A stretch of 64,000 nucleotides of DNA from Tellurirhabdus bombi (GCF_021484805.1 NZ_CP090557.1:2864001-2928000), one strand, 5' to 3'. Positions 8,879 through 18,740 are shown, numbered from the stretch's first letter. Numbers and translations: made by a program. The notes: generated by a model from the letters alone, not told the origin.

Positions 8879-9607
8879 ATGAACGTAGCTATTGATTGGG
8901 GGAATACATCCATAAAAGTCGCCTGGTTTGACCAAAACCAACTGGTGCAGGCACGGCATAAGGTACTCCTGAGTGAGCTTAAACGTTTGTTGATGGATAG
9001 TCCAGCCGAGGCGATCATTGTTTCATCTACCAACCGGCCAGGCGAAGCATTGCGGGAGGAATTGGATTTGCCGACTGACTTTCCGCTGCTTACCCTAATA
9101 GGAACAACGCCGGTTCCGCTCGAAAAACATTATGATACGCCGCATACCCTTGGCGCTGATCGCGTGGCGGCGGCGGTTGGCGCTAAAGTCTTATTTCCAG
9201 ATGAAGACTGCCTGGTCATCGACATGGGTACCTGCATTACGTATGATGTGGTTGATGCAGCTTCTGTATTTCAAGGCGGTATGATTTCGCCGGGATTTCG
9301 GATGCGGTTTCAGGCCATGAATGCGTTTACTGAACGGCTACCGCTAGTCGAGCCCGAAGAACAACAGCCGCCGCTTCTGGCCAAAAACACGCGCCAGGCC
9401 ATGCAGGCGGGCGTTATCAATGGTTTACAGGCCGAACTCAACGGTATTCTGGAAAAGCACCGGCGGGAAAAGCCAGCCATCAAAGTATTGCTGTGCGGTG
9501 GCGATGCTCCATTTTTTGAGGCTAGCCTGAAGCCTTCTCTTTTTACCGTGCCAGATCTCGTACTGATTGGCCTGAATCGTATTTTGACTTATAACCTTAT
9601 GTCTTAA
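8879..9607 (+). CDS. coaX: type III pantothenate kinase
   Basis: Catalyses ATP-dependent phosphorylation of pantothenate, the first step to coenzyme A. The start at 8879 gives MNVAIDWGNTSIKVAWF, the exact family start with phosphate-loop Asp6 and GNT at 8-10. The frame is open 28 codons further upstream, but that sequence overlaps the divergent promoter region and does not resemble the family. Other motifs are GADRVAAAVGAK, DMGTCITYDVV and GGMISPG. 242 residues is typical. The stop overlaps the convergent histidine kinase stop by 4 nt. Confidence 0.95.
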   Translation: MNVAIDWGNTSIKVAWFDQNQLVQARHKVLLSELKRLLMDSPAEAIIVSSTNRPGEALREELDLPTDFPLLTLIGTTPVPLEKHYDTPHTLGADRVAAAVGAKVLFPDEDCLVIDMGTCITYDVVDAASVFQGGMISPGFRMRFQAMNAFTERLPLVEPEEQQPPLLAKNTRQAMQAGVINGLQAELNGILEKHRREKPAIKVLLCGGDAPFFEASLKPSLFTVPDLVLIGLNRILTYNLMS

Positions 9608-12600
9608 TTATTTTCTTCTATCGGTTGGGTTACTGGGAGAATAATGTGAAATATGGAGCCTACATTTTCTTCGGATTCGGCGTAAATCACGCCCTGGTGG
9701 TTCTGGACTATTTTCCGGCACAAAGCGAGACCAATGCCCGAACCAGGGTAAATATGGCGCGTATGTAGCCGCTTGAAAACCTCAAAAATGCGTTCGGCAT
9801 ACTCCGCCTGAAACCCAATGCCGTTGTCGGTAAACGTAATGTCGTAATAGATGCCCTCTACCTGCAACAGATTGTAGGATTTTGCTTCTTCAGACGTTAA
9901 TTCACGGGACTGGATCGTAATGAGTGGAGCTACCGGAGTTCCTTCGTCGCTTACTTTCGTAAACTTGAGGGCATTGTTTAGCAAGTTATAAAATAGCTGA
10001 TTCATCTGAAGCTGAACCGCTTCGATAATTGGCAATGGCCCAACGACAACCTGCGCGCCTTTTTCCTCAATCGCCAGTTCAAAATCAGTGATTACATTCT
10101 GAATCGTCACGCTTAAATCCGTAGGTCGCACATTACGTTCCGCTTTTAGTAGTCGGGAAAATTCCAGCAAGTCCTTTATTAACAGAGACATGCGCTCAGA
10201 AGACCCAATGATTTTTGCCAATGTTGCTTTGACATCCTGAGGTAGGGTGGATGTGTTGTTAAGCATTTCGGAGAAAAGGCGAATTTTCCGCAAAGGTTCC
10301 TGAAGGTCGTGCGAGGCCACGTAGGCGTATTGCTCCAACTCCTGATTGGATTGTTGCAAATGCAGATTGACCTCCTGAAGGTGCAGGTTGGCGCTGTTTA
10401 ACTCTTCGGTGCGCAGCTGGACCAGTTTTTCCAGTTCCTGTTCGACTTGCTTCTGGGTCGTAATGTCCTGGGCCGTTCCATTGAAAAGGTATGCCTTCGT
10501 TTGCTCGTTGAAAAAAGCCTGCCCCTGCGAATGAATGATGCGGCGCTGACCCGTTTGCCGATTCGTAACAATGTATTCAAGGTCATAACTACCTTCCTGC
10601 TCTGGCACCAAAACTTGCTCTAAAGCGTGAATGAGGCGGGGGCGGTCGGCCACATCAATGGCCTGAAGCATGGTTTCGAAGCTATTTTCGTGCTCAGAAA
10701 AGCCAAACCACGACTTCATCCGAGTGGAAAAAATGATCCTGCCCGTTGCTGGATTAAGGCTCCAGGTACCCAGCTTCGCTAATTCAATGGCGTTCCGTAG
10801 GCCAGCTTCCGCCTCAATGATGGTTTGGCGGCTATAAACCTGCGTAGAGATATCGGTTGCCATGTTTAAGACGGCAAAAACTGTTCCCTCGGCGTTTCGC
10901 AAGGGCTTGTATGTAAAATTAAAATAGAATGATTGCAGCTGGCCGTCAACAACAAGGTCGGCTTTACTTTCGTCGGTTTGATACGTAACACCTGTGGTAT
11001 AAACGTCTTTCAGTAACTGTAAGAATGGCTGGCCATCCAACTCAGGTAAAGCTTCTCGCAACGATTTACCAATCACAGAGTCATCTTTACCCCATAACTT
11101 GACCATCGCTTCGTTTGCCAGCCGGATAGTCATATTTTCTCCTTCATAAAGAGCGGTGGCCATCGGCGCTTCCAAAATCAGTTGGCGGAACCGTCTTTCG
11201 CTTTCTTCCAGCTCCTTTTTGGCCTTGATCTGCGCGGTTACTTCAGTGGCCATGATGATGACGCCACTTACCGTTCCATCACTTTCCCGCGCCGGAGAAT
11301 AGACAAAATTGAAATAATGGTCTTCTAACTGGTCATTTCGCTTTAACTGCGTCGGGGTCTCAAAGCCATAGTATGGAATGCCCGTTTTGTAAACAGACCG
11401 CAGCAACTCGGGAAATGGCTGACCAGCTAGTTCTGGCAAAGCATCCAGAATGGGTTTGCCAATAGTCCACTCGGATTTACCCCAGAGTTCCAGCAACATG
11501 GCATTTGCCGACTCAACCACAAAGTTGTCTCCTCGTACGATGCCGATGGCAACCGGTGCCTGGGTAATCATATTGCGGAACCGTTTTTCGCTTTCTATCA
11601 GCGCCTTCCGTGCTTCTTTTTCCGGTCTTAAATCCCGGGATATCGTGGCTCTGCCGAGTGGATTTTTCGTTACCGGATCAACAATAATGAGCGAGTTGGC
11701 ATGTACAGGAATGGCCTTACCCGTCTTAAAATGCTGGTATAAAATTTCGCCCGACCATTTGCCCTGCTCGCGTAAACTGGTACTAACTTCGTTTTTCACC
11801 CTGTCTACTTCTTCGGGCATGACAAATTCGGTGTTTATTCGCCGGATTTCGTCGGAATCGTCCAGGCCTACCATGCGTTTGGCAGAGGCATTGAGGTAGG
11901 AGACATGGCCATCAAGGTCGGACAGGCTAATAAAATCAGAGCTGTTTTCAACCAGCGAAATAAGCTTCTGTTGCTCTTCACGGGCGATGACTTCATCGTT
12001 AATGTCCTGAACGATAGCAATAACGCTCTCTGGAATACCGTCCTCGCTGCGGATTAGCGAAGCATCGGCTTTAACCCAGATGGTGCTGCCATCCTTGCGC
12101 AAATAGCGCCGTTCGACAGTAAACGAAGGAATTTTACCTTCCAGCAAACGGCGCAGTAGAACGGCAATCCGGGGAATATCTTCTGGGTGAGAAATAGCCG
12201 TTGAGTTGTGGTTATAAAGTTCTTCCGGCGTGTACCCGACAATGGTACTATAGGCTTTATTGGTAAGTAGATAATGACCCTGAACATCCGTAATAACAAT
12301 TCCGACCGACGCATTGTCAAAGGCGGTTTGGAAACGGCGTTCAACGTCTTTCAGGGCGGCGTCTTTGCGTTTTATTTCGGAGTTATCGAGGGCCGTTCCG
12401 GCGAAGCGGTAGGCTACGCCCTGTTCATTAAAATAGGCTTTTCCTTTACACCGGACCCAGCGCAGTTTTTTGTCTTCGGCACCGATGGTTCGAAATTCGA
12501 GATCGTAGTTGCCATCCGAAGCAGGATTAAGCGCCCAATCTACAGCCTCTTTAACAAGCTCCTGGTCATCAGGGTGAATGTGTTGTAAAACGTTTTCATA

Positions 12601-13152
12601 ATTAGTCTGATGGTTGGCCGAAAAACCATAAAGTTCCTGACAGCGGCGATCCCAATTAACTGTATGTCGGATGGGGTCAAGGTCCCAGGTACCCATTTCG
12701 GCAGCTTCCAAGGCCAGAAGCCGCTGGTCTTCACTTTCTTTCTGGAGTTGCTGCTGACGGATGCGTTCGGAAATATCCATCATGGCGCCCACCATCCGGA
12801 TGGCTTTCCCGTCTTTGTGAATGGTGTAGCCCCGGTCAAGAATGTGCGCGTAAGTGCCGTCGGCTCGCCGAAAACGGTATTCGGCGGCCCAGTTTGTTCC
12901 GCCGTGGTCAATGGTTGTATGAATGGCATGAACAACCCGATCTCGGTCATCCGCATGAATGTTTTCATACCAGGCGTCGGCATGAGTCCGAATGTCATAG
13001 CCAAATATGGCCTTGAAGCCGGGATTCCACCAGACGTAATTGGTCTCTAGATTCCAATCCCAAATGGCATCATGTGTCGCTTTTGCCAAAAGCTCAAACC
13101 GTTCATTAGCCGTTGTTAAATCTTCTTCGAATGGCTTTTCCCCGCCTGTCAT
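9604..13152 (-). CDS. cytoplasmic sensor histidine kinase with seven PAS domains
   Basis: 1182 residues with no transmembrane segment. Seven successive PAS/PAC units can be recognised by their starts (for example ATHDAIWDWN, AAEMGTWDLD, ASVGIVITD, SSDFISLSD, APVAIGIVRG, APMATALYEG, AKLGTWSLN), covering roughly residues 15-915. A coiled coil with LHLQEVNLHLQQSNQELEQ leads to the HisKA box ASHDLQEPLRKI with the phospho-accepting His, then the HATPase domain with NNALKF (N box), DNGIGF (G1) and GSGIGLAL (G2). PAS5 and PAS6 are very similar to each other, pointing to internal duplication. There is no receiver domain and no adjacent response regulator, so the partner is unknown. Confidence 0.93.
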   Translation of the reverse strand: MTGGEKPFEEDLTTANERFELLAKATHDAIWDWNLETNYVWWNPGFKAIFGYDIRTHADAWYENIHADDRDRVVHAIHTTIDHGGTNWAAEYRFRRADGTYAHILDRGYTIHKDGKAIRMVGAMMDISERIRQQQLQKESEDQRLLALEAAEMGTWDLDPIRHTVNWDRRCQELYGFSANHQTNYENVLQHIHPDDQELVKEAVDWALNPASDGNYDLEFRTIGAEDKKLRWVRCKGKAYFNEQGVAYRFAGTALDNSEIKRKDAALKDVERRFQTAFDNASVGIVITDVQGHYLLTNKAYSTIVGYTPEELYNHNSTAISHPEDIPRIAVLLRRLLEGKIPSFTVERRYLRKDGSTIWVKADASLIRSEDGIPESVIAIVQDINDEVIAREEQQKLISLVENSSDFISLSDLDGHVSYLNASAKRMVGLDDSDEIRRINTEFVMPEEVDRVKNEVSTSLREQGKWSGEILYQHFKTGKAIPVHANSLIIVDPVTKNPLGRATISRDLRPEKEARKALIESEKRFRNMITQAPVAIGIVRGDNFVVESANAMLLELWGKSEWTIGKPILDALPELAGQPFPELLRSVYKTGIPYYGFETPTQLKRNDQLEDHYFNFVYSPARESDGTVSGVIIMATEVTAQIKAKKELEESERRFRQLILEAPMATALYEGENMTIRLANEAMVKLWGKDDSVIGKSLREALPELDGQPFLQLLKDVYTTGVTYQTDESKADLVVDGQLQSFYFNFTYKPLRNAEGTVFAVLNMATDISTQVYSRQTIIEAEAGLRNAIELAKLGTWSLNPATGRIIFSTRMKSWFGFSEHENSFETMLQAIDVADRPRLIHALEQVLVPEQEGSYDLEYIVTNRQTGQRRIIHSQGQAFFNEQTKAYLFNGTAQDITTQKQVEQELEKLVQLRTEELNSANLHLQEVNLHLQQSNQELEQYAYVASHDLQEPLRKIRLFSEMLNNTSTLPQDVKATLAKIIGSSERMSLLIKDLLEFSRLLKAERNVRPTDLSVTIQNVITDFELAIEEKGAQVVVGPLPIIEAVQLQMNQLFYNLLNNALKFTKVSDEGTPVAPLITIQSRELTSEEAKSYNLLQVEGIYYDITFTDNGIGFQAEYAERIFEVFKRLHTRHIYPGSGIGLALCRKIVQNHQGVIYAESEENVGSIFHIILPVTQPIEENN

Positions 13153-13469
13153 CGGTCAAATTAATTAATGCACAAATTAGCAAAATTGGAGGCATTAAAC
13201 CGTGGGCTGCTTCGGTTCTTTCCTTTTTTGCTAACGAATTCAATAGGCTTTGCATCGTTGGCGCGGTTTCCGGAGTACTGTTCTAAACCGAGTCCGGCTT
13301 TTTTATTACCTTTGTACGCCGAAACCTATACTTTGGGTTCTTTACCCGCGTTTACAGGTATATGACTCGGTATCAAATCATTTAGTATACAAATAGTCGA
13401 ACTGTAATTTTTACCGTAACGCGCTGTAAAGGAGCTTATTGATACAACAGCGTAACATGCTCAAATCTA
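13153..13469. other. 317-nt intergenic region between kinase and outer-membrane protein genes
   Basis: A divergent region holding at least one Bacteroidota-type -7 box on the plus strand (13307-13314). An open frame at 13168-13365 has no family resemblance or supporting start context and is not called. Confidence 0.4.
13307..13314 (+). promoter_or_regulatory. probable -7 box for the 13470 gene
   Basis: TACCTTTG matches the Bacteroidota housekeeping -7 consensus TAnnTTTG. It would give a leader of about 150 nt before the ATG at 13470. No clear -33 TTG at ideal spacing was confirmed. Confidence 0.45.
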
Positions 13470-14774
13470 ATGTCAACTTGTCGTAAAGGCGTTTCTTCAC
13501 TTTTCTATACCAGTCTGTTATTGATCGGCTTAAGTCCACTCGCTTCGCAAGGGCAAGGACTCGGCAACTCCCCCTACACCTCGCAAGGCATCGGAGAACT
13601 TTACGGAGATAATAATATCTGGAACATGGGAATGGGCGGTATTGGAGTATCCAATGCCAATGGTTTCCACTTGAATACGTCTAATCCGGCTTTGCTGGCC
13701 CGAAACCGGAACACCGTTTTTGAAGTAGGTTTGCTGGGACAGGTAAAGTCAATTGCCGATCAAGTCCAGTCGCAACGGGATTTTGGAGCCAATTTAAGTT
13801 ATCTCGCCTTGGGCTTTCCGGTAAAAAACCGCTGGTCAATGGGAATTAGCCTGCGGCCTTACAGTTTTGTGGATTACAACACAACTACGTATCAGCGCGT
13901 ACCGGGAACAATTTACGACTCCCGTTCTTCCTACATCGGTCGCGGGGCTCTTAATAAAGCCACATTCACCAACGGTTTTCACCTGGGTAAAAACTTCTAT
14001 GCAGGGGTTGAAGGCGCTTTCCTGTTTGGTAATGCCACTTATGATTCGGAATCGCAGTTACTGATTAATTTGATTGATGATGTTATTGTAACCCGATCTA
14101 CGCAAACGACTTACAGCGATGTTTCCTGGCGATTGGGCGCTGCGTGGCGGCCAAAGCTAAATAAAGACTGGTATTTGAATGTTGGCGCTACTCTGGAGCC
14201 GCAGACTAAAATTCGCGGCCGCGAAACAGATACCTACCAGCAATTTTTGCCCGGTTCGGGTGACACAGGGGCGAAAACACCTTTGTCATTGGCAGACACG
14301 GTACGTTCGAACCAGGGCGGTCGCCTGACGCTCCCCTCCAAGATGCGAGCCGGATTTTCCTTCGAAAAAGCACTTAAGCTGACGGTTGGCGTCGACGTAA
14401 CGTACCAGCAATGGTCAAAATACCAAACGCTGAGCGGACAATCGGGGAATTTGAAAGATAGCTACTCGGTCGCTGCCGGCCTTGAATTTCTGCCAAACGT
14501 AACCTCAAGCAACTACCTCAATCTAATTAGTTACCGCCTGGGGGCTTATTATACCCAATTGCCTAACGTTGTCAATGGAAAACAATTGACGGATATGGGA
14601 GGGAGCTTAGGGTTCTCGTTGCCAGTAGGGCGCTTTGTCAATTCAATAACGTTGTCCGTTATGGCAGGTCAGCGGGGCGTTCTAACGGATAACCAGATCC
14701 GGGAACGCTATGGAAAAATCGGATTGAGCCTGTCGCTTAACGACCGTTGGTTCCAGCGTTATAAAGTTGATTAA
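13470..14774 (+). CDS. outer-membrane beta-barrel protein, function unknown
   Basis: 434 residues with a signal peptide (hydrophobic stretch about residues 11-24, cleavage near ASQGQG). The mature protein is rich in alternating hydrophobic/polar strands and aromatic residues, and begins with GNSPYTSQGIGEL, a start common in Bacteroidota barrel proteins related to the FadL/PorV-like group. It probably forms an outer-membrane barrel. A terminator 36 nt after its stop separates it from lptC. The substrate is unknown. Confidence 0.7.
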   Translation: MSTCRKGVSSLFYTSLLLIGLSPLASQGQGLGNSPYTSQGIGELYGDNNIWNMGMGGIGVSNANGFHLNTSNPALLARNRNTVFEVGLLGQVKSIADQVQSQRDFGANLSYLALGFPVKNRWSMGISLRPYSFVDYNTTTYQRVPGTIYDSRSSYIGRGALNKATFTNGFHLGKNFYAGVEGAFLFGNATYDSESQLLINLIDDVIVTRSTQTTYSDVSWRLGAAWRPKLNKDWYLNVGATLEPQTKIRGRETDTYQQFLPGSGDTGAKTPLSLADTVRSNQGGRLTLPSKMRAGFSFEKALKLTVGVDVTYQQWSKYQTLSGQSGNLKDSYSVAAGLEFLPNVTSSNYLNLISYRLGAYYTQLPNVVNGKQLTDMGGSLGFSLPVGRFVNSITLSVMAGQRGVLTDNQIRERYGKIGLSLSLNDRWFQRYKVD

Positions 14775-14809
14775 CGTTTATTAAGATTTTTAAGTGAACC
14801 CAGGTAGAG

Positions 14810-14843
14810 CGCATTCTGTTTTAGAAGACAGAATGCGTTTTTT
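14810..14843 (+). terminator. Rho-independent terminator after the outer-membrane protein gene
   Basis: A 10-bp stem (14810-14819 with 14828-14837), an 8-nt loop and a TTTTTT run. It lies just upstream of the chosen lptC start, which argues against the longer lptC frame from 14794. Confidence 0.85.
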
Positions 14844-14853
14844 GTATGAGACT

Positions 14854-15414
14854 ATGAGCCAGAAATTACACCAACTTTTCACTATAGCAGCGGTAAGTCT
14901 CCTGGTCGGGCTGACGGCCTGCGAGGATAAACAGGCGGTTAAGAAAGGAAAGCCATATACCGGGCCGTTGGAAGAGATCAACAACGTGCAGGTACTGTAC
15001 AGCGAAGCTGGTTTGTTAAAAGTAAAGATGACCACGCCTTTGCAGTTAAAGTACGAGAGTAAGGATTTGATTTATCCTAAACCGGTGAACATTGAGTTTT
15101 ATGGTCCCAACCAAGAGGTAATGACTACCCTGCGGGCGGATTCAGGCCGGTACATGAATGATAAAAACATGTACAAGGTGATGGGTAACGTGGTAGTTGT
15201 CAACAAGGCAAAAAACGAACAGCTCAAAACCGACGAGTTGAACTGGAATCCGGTAACGAAAAAGGTGTATACCGAAAAGCGCGTGAATATCCTGCTGAAA
15301 AATACGGGTGAGCGTCTTGACGGCGACGGATTAGACTCAAATCAGGATTTTTCGGATTATTCCATCCGACAGCCGCGAGGCGTTTTTCGAATCGAGCCCG
15401 GTACTGGTATTTAG
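14854..15414 (+). CDS. lptC: LPS export periplasmic protein LptC
   Basis: Lipoprotein of about 186 residues. The start at 14854 gives MSQKLHQLFTIAAVSLLVG followed by LTAC, a clean lipobox. Longer in-frame starts (14794, 14833) would run through a terminator hairpin. The C-terminal part shows LptC/OstA-like beta-jellyroll text: YPKPVNIEFYG, TLRADSGRYMNDKNMYKVMG, KTDELNWNPVTKKVYTEK. LptC links the LptB2FG inner-membrane exporter to the periplasmic LptA bridge carrying lipopolysaccharide. In Bacteroidota it is often lipidated, as here. Confidence 0.88.
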   Translation: MSQKLHQLFTIAAVSLLVGLTACEDKQAVKKGKPYTGPLEEINNVQVLYSEAGLLKVKMTTPLQLKYESKDLIYPKPVNIEFYGPNQEVMTTLRADSGRYMNDKNMYKVMGNVVVVNKAKNEQLKTDELNWNPVTKKVYTEKRVNILLKNTGERLDGDGLDSNQDFSDYSIRQPRGVFRIEPGTGI

Positions 15415-15418
15415 CCAC

Positions 15419-15907
15419 TTAAGGCGTTTGAGGCACGCATTGATCCAGCACTTTGCCGACATCTTTAACCTCTGAGATGGTTTTCTCGTTGCCCCATTCG
15501 TTGTAAATGTAGGTGACAATCTCCGCAACTTCGATGTTTGCCAGTTGTGGATTGGCGGGCATGGGACGGTTGTAGGGGCGTCCATTGACGACAATAGAAT
15601 CACTTAGACCGTGCCGGATCAGGCAAATTACTTTTTCCTTATTCCGTAAGTAATCAGAGCCATTAATGGGTGGGTACAGGGCCGCCAGCCCTTTGCCATC
15701 GGTTTGATGACAATTGCTGCAATGCTCTTTGTAAAGCTGTTGACCAGCAACAAAATATTTCTCCCGCTTCAGTTCTTCCTCACTTTGGCAAGCAAGCAGG
15801 AACGGTAGGCAGAAGTACAAAGGCAGCAAACAAGGGCGAAAAAGAAGAGACTTTATCAGCCCTTGTTTGTTGCGTATATTTTGACTTTGTGTGGTGAAAT
15901 AGCTCAT
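15419..15907 (-). CDS. c-type cytochrome lipoprotein
   Basis: 162 residues. A hydrophobic N-terminal signal ends in a lipobox (LLACQS near residue 40). One haem c site CSNCH occurs near residue 60, and a candidate Met ligand lies in RPMPANP. The region around GLAALYPPINGSDYL is typical of class I cytochrome c domains in Bacteroidota. It is an electron carrier anchored in the periplasm. The start codon overlaps the stop of the upstream SCO gene by 4 nt, so translation is coupled and a shared role in respiration or oxidase copper supply is likely. Confidence 0.9.
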   Translation of the reverse strand: MSYFTTQSQNIRNKQGLIKSLLFRPCLLPLYFCLPFLLACQSEEELKREKYFVAGQQLYKEHCSNCHQTDGKGLAALYPPINGSDYLRNKEKVICLIRHGLSDSIVVNGRPYNRPMPANPQLANIEVAEIVTYIYNEWGNEKTISEVKDVGKVLDQCVPQTP

Positions 15908-16548
15908 TTTTTATACTCGGCCAGCAACCGATCCATATCCCTCATCAGCTTATCAACACCCTCTTCTGTAGTGCCATCGTACATGCCACGAACATGCTTT
16001 TCTTTATCAACGAGCACAAAATGGCCGCTATGAAGTAAACCACCGGGAGCGCCTTTGTCTTCCTGAGCAACCACCATGTAGTTTTTGCCGTGCGCAAACA
16101 TCTTCTCTTTGTCGCCCGTCACAAATTGCCATTGTGCGCTTTTTATGCCTAGCCCATCCGAAAATTCTTTTAGAACGGCTGGTGTATCATGCTGTGGATC
16201 AATAGTATGTGACAAAAGCATGATGTCGGGATTATCTTTATATTTGTCGTAAACCCGTTTCATCTGCGTTTTCATTTTAGGGCAGATGGTCGGGCAGGAG
16301 ACGAAGAAGAAATCAGCCACGTAAATTTTGCCATCGAGCGTTTTATTGGTTACGGGCAGGCTATCCTGGTTGGTAAATTCAAAGGCTGGAATTTCGTGAT
16401 AAATGGTATCAACTACAGTTTTTCCATCCACTTCTTTGGTGGTGGTTTCGCGCTCTCCGTAAATAGGCAATCGATCGTCAGACGATGAACAGGCAAACAG
16501 ACCGGTGGCCAGTACTACAGTACTAAAAAATTTACTGACAATTTTCAT
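15904..16548 (-). CDS. SCO1/SenC family copper chaperone lipoprotein
   Basis: 214 residues with a thioredoxin-like fold. Lipobox LFACSS lies near residue 20. The copper-binding motif is CPTIC (within VSCPTICPKMK), and the third ligand is probably the His in HSGHFVLVDK or KHVRG. SCO proteins deliver copper to the CuA centre of cytochrome oxidase. It is co-directional and overlapping with a cytochrome c gene, which fits that role. Length is typical. Confidence 0.92.
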   Translation of the reverse strand: MKIVSKFFSTVVLATGLFACSSSDDRLPIYGERETTTKEVDGKTVVDTIYHEIPAFEFTNQDSLPVTNKTLDGKIYVADFFFVSCPTICPKMKTQMKRVYDKYKDNPDIMLLSHTIDPQHDTPAVLKEFSDGLGIKSAQWQFVTGDKEKMFAHGKNYMVVAQEDKGAPGGLLHSGHFVLVDKEKHVRGMYDGTTEEGVDKLMRDMDRLLAEYKK

Positions 16549-16602
16549 AAAATAGAGGATCTTACCTTAAAAAAGACAAGCTAATGGCTGCTTTCGTTCC
16601 GC

Positions 16603-17052
16603 TTAAGGTTGGCTTTCCAGGTACTTTTTCGCCCGGTCAATGCTCTGGTTGGTTTTTTCCTTAACCCGCGAAATCTTTTGCTTTTCCAGATTCAGGTATT
16701 CTGTCGCTTTAGACTCGTCCAGACTTTTGAGGGTATCCGCTTTGTACTGATACATCCACTCCGACATTAAGCTATCGGCTTCAACCAACGATTGGTTTAT
16801 CATAATCCCCTCGTTAATCCGATCCTGTAACGGAACGGTCAGCTTATTGGTTTTGGCAGTACTATCTATCATGATAAGCTGCTCACTAATCTGGCCTTTG
16901 AGCTGCATAAGCTCTTCCATGCGCGGCATGACCTCATCGTGAACGGCCATAACTTCAGCTTCTAACTTTTCGACTCCTTCTTTACTTTCTGATTTACAGG
17001 CGGCTAAAGATAAAAGGGCAAAACAGGTTACGGTGATGGTTACTTTTTTCAT
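16603..17052 (-). CDS. small helical lipoprotein
   Basis: 149 residues. The signal peptide ends in LSLAACKS, a lipobox. The remainder is almost wholly alpha-helical and highly charged (KLEAEVMAVHDEVMPRMEELMQLKG and on), with coiled-coil potential. Comparable Bacteroidota lipoproteins carry the loose database name 'viral A-type inclusion protein'. It lies 20 nt downstream of recN and upstream of SCO on the same strand. Function unknown. Confidence 0.7.
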   Translation of the reverse strand: MKKVTITVTCFALLSLAACKSESKEGVEKLEAEVMAVHDEVMPRMEELMQLKGQISEQLIMIDSTAKTNKLTVPLQDRINEGIMINQSLVEADSLMSEWMYQYKADTLKSLDESKATEYLNLEKQKISRVKEKTNQSIDRAKKYLESQP

Positions 17053-17072
17053 AGATATAGTAAGCTAAACCG

Positions 17073-18740
17073 TCAGCGCGTTTTAGGGGCGGCTGACAAA
17101 ATTTCACGCGCGTTACTGATGACTTTTTTCGAGGGGTTGTTTCCGCCAATCATCTGCGCAATCTCCTGAACCCGTTCGTCGAAGTTCAGTTTTTTAATCT
17201 GGCTAACTGTTTTATTGCCAGAATGGTCTTTGTAAACAAAATAGTGAGCCGCACCCTGCGCGGCGATTTGGTGCAGGTGCGTAATGGCAATAATCTGGTG
17301 ATTGTGCGCCATATCCTGCATCATATTTCCCATTTTGATCGCGATTTCACCGGACACGCCAGTATCGATCTCGTCAAAGATAATGGTTGGCATCGAGCGT
17401 TTGCTAGCGAGAATGTATTTAATCGCCATCATCAAGCGGGAGAATTCACCTCCAGAGGCAACATTTTTGAGCTGCTGGGGCTTTACGCCTTTGTTCGCGC
17501 TGAAAAGAAACGAAATAGTATCGATTCCGTTGGTTGTCGGCTTGCCTGTTTCCGACGAGATAGCCAAAGAGGCGTTTGGCATGCCCAGATCATTCAGCAA
17601 ACTGCCAATTTCTTTTTCAATTAGTGGCAACACCTCTTTACGTGAGTTCGACAGCGTTTGCGCACTTTGAGTCAATTGTTGTAAGGCATCGTCCGCACTG
17701 GCTTTGGCCGCGGCGATTTCGTCATCCAGATTTAATACTTTACTAACCTTTCGCTCCAGTTCGGCCTGAATGGCAAGCAATTCCTGAACGGTTTTTGCCT
17801 GGTGTTTTGTCTGTAAATTATAGACCAGATTCAGGCGTTCGCGGACGGTTTCGGCGCGGGTTTCATTGGTCTCAACGCCCTCTTGCTCTGTGCTGATTTC
17901 ACCGGCTAAATCCCTTAATTCAATCAGTGAGCTTTGAGCACGGTCGCGCAATTGCTCAAATTGATCCGATAAGCGGCTTATGTAATTCAGGTTGCTAACT
18001 ACGCTTTTGAGGTAAACAACCACCGACTGCTCGGCATTGTCCAGGTAATCATAAGATAGCTGAAGGCGCTCCCGAATCACTTCGGCATTTTCGAGGACAT
18101 TCAATTCCTGCTCGAGTTGTTCCTGCTCGTCGGGTTGTAGCGTTAGTTTAGCGAGTTCTTCGTACAAAAAATTGTTGTAGTCAAACTCCTTCTTCATCTG
18201 GGAGGCCTCGTTCAGCAACTGGTCGTAGGCTTCCTGTTTCTGGCGGTATGCCCGGTAATCAACGCGATATTGACGCAATAATTCGTCATTTTGCGCGTAG
18301 GTATCGACAATCTGTAACTGAAAATCATTGGATCCCAGCAGAACAGAATCGTGCTGGGAGTGAATGTCCATCATCTGGCTGGTCACGCGTCGGAGCGTCT
18401 CCAGGTTGACGGGCGTATCATTGATGAAAGCTCTTGTTTTGCCGGTTGTGCTAATTTCACGCCTAACTACGCAGGTTTGCTCATAATCCAGATCTTCTTC
18501 CTCGAATATATTTTCAATGATATAGCCGGAAATGTCAAATGTCCCCTCAATAACGCATTTTTCGGTAGCGTTATAAAGAACTTTGGTATCAGCGCGATTG
18601 CCTAACAGCAACCCAAGCGCGCCCAGCATGATTGATTTTCCCGCGCCCGTCTCACCCGTAATGATGTTGAGGGAGCGGTCTGGTTTAATTTCCAGTTGTT
18701 GAATCAGCGCGTAATTTTTTATTAGTAAATGCGATAGCAT
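17073..18740 (-). CDS. recN: DNA repair protein RecN
   Basis: An SMC-like ATPase of 555 residues that acts in double-strand break repair. Walker A is GETGAGKS at residues 29-36, the ABC signature region is ASGGEFSRLMMAIK, Walker B is TIIFDEIDTGVSGE, and ITHLHQIAAQG contains the switch His. A long coiled coil fills the middle. Length is normal. It belongs to a conserved Bacteroidota neighbourhood (bamD, rpoZ, coaBC, porD, recN). Confidence 0.97.
   Translation of the reverse strand: MLSHLLIKNYALIQQLEIKPDRSLNIITGETGAGKSIMLGALGLLLGNRADTKVLYNATEKCVIEGTFDISGYIIENIFEEEDLDYEQTCVVRREISTTGKTRAFINDTPVNLETLRRVTSQMMDIHSQHDSVLLGSNDFQLQIVDTYAQNDELLRQYRVDYRAYRQKQEAYDQLLNEASQMKKEFDYNNFLYEELAKLTLQPDEQEQLEQELNVLENAEVIRERLQLSYDYLDNAEQSVVVYLKSVVSNLNYISRLSDQFEQLRDRAQSSLIELRDLAGEISTEQEGVETNETRAETVRERLNLVYNLQTKHQAKTVQELLAIQAELERKVSKVLNLDDEIAAAKASADDALQQLTQSAQTLSNSRKEVLPLIEKEIGSLLNDLGMPNASLAISSETGKPTTNGIDTISFLFSANKGVKPQQLKNVASGGEFSRLMMAIKYILASKRSMPTIIFDEIDTGVSGEIAIKMGNMMQDMAHNHQIIAITHLHQIAAQGAAHYFVYKDHSGNKTVSQIKKLNFDERVQEIAQMIGGNNPSKKVISNAREILSAAPKTR

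Noticed and set aside
13168-13365. A 65-codon open frame upstream of the outer-membrane protein gene.
   Set aside because: It contains the probable promoter box at 13307-13314 and shows no protein-like pattern.
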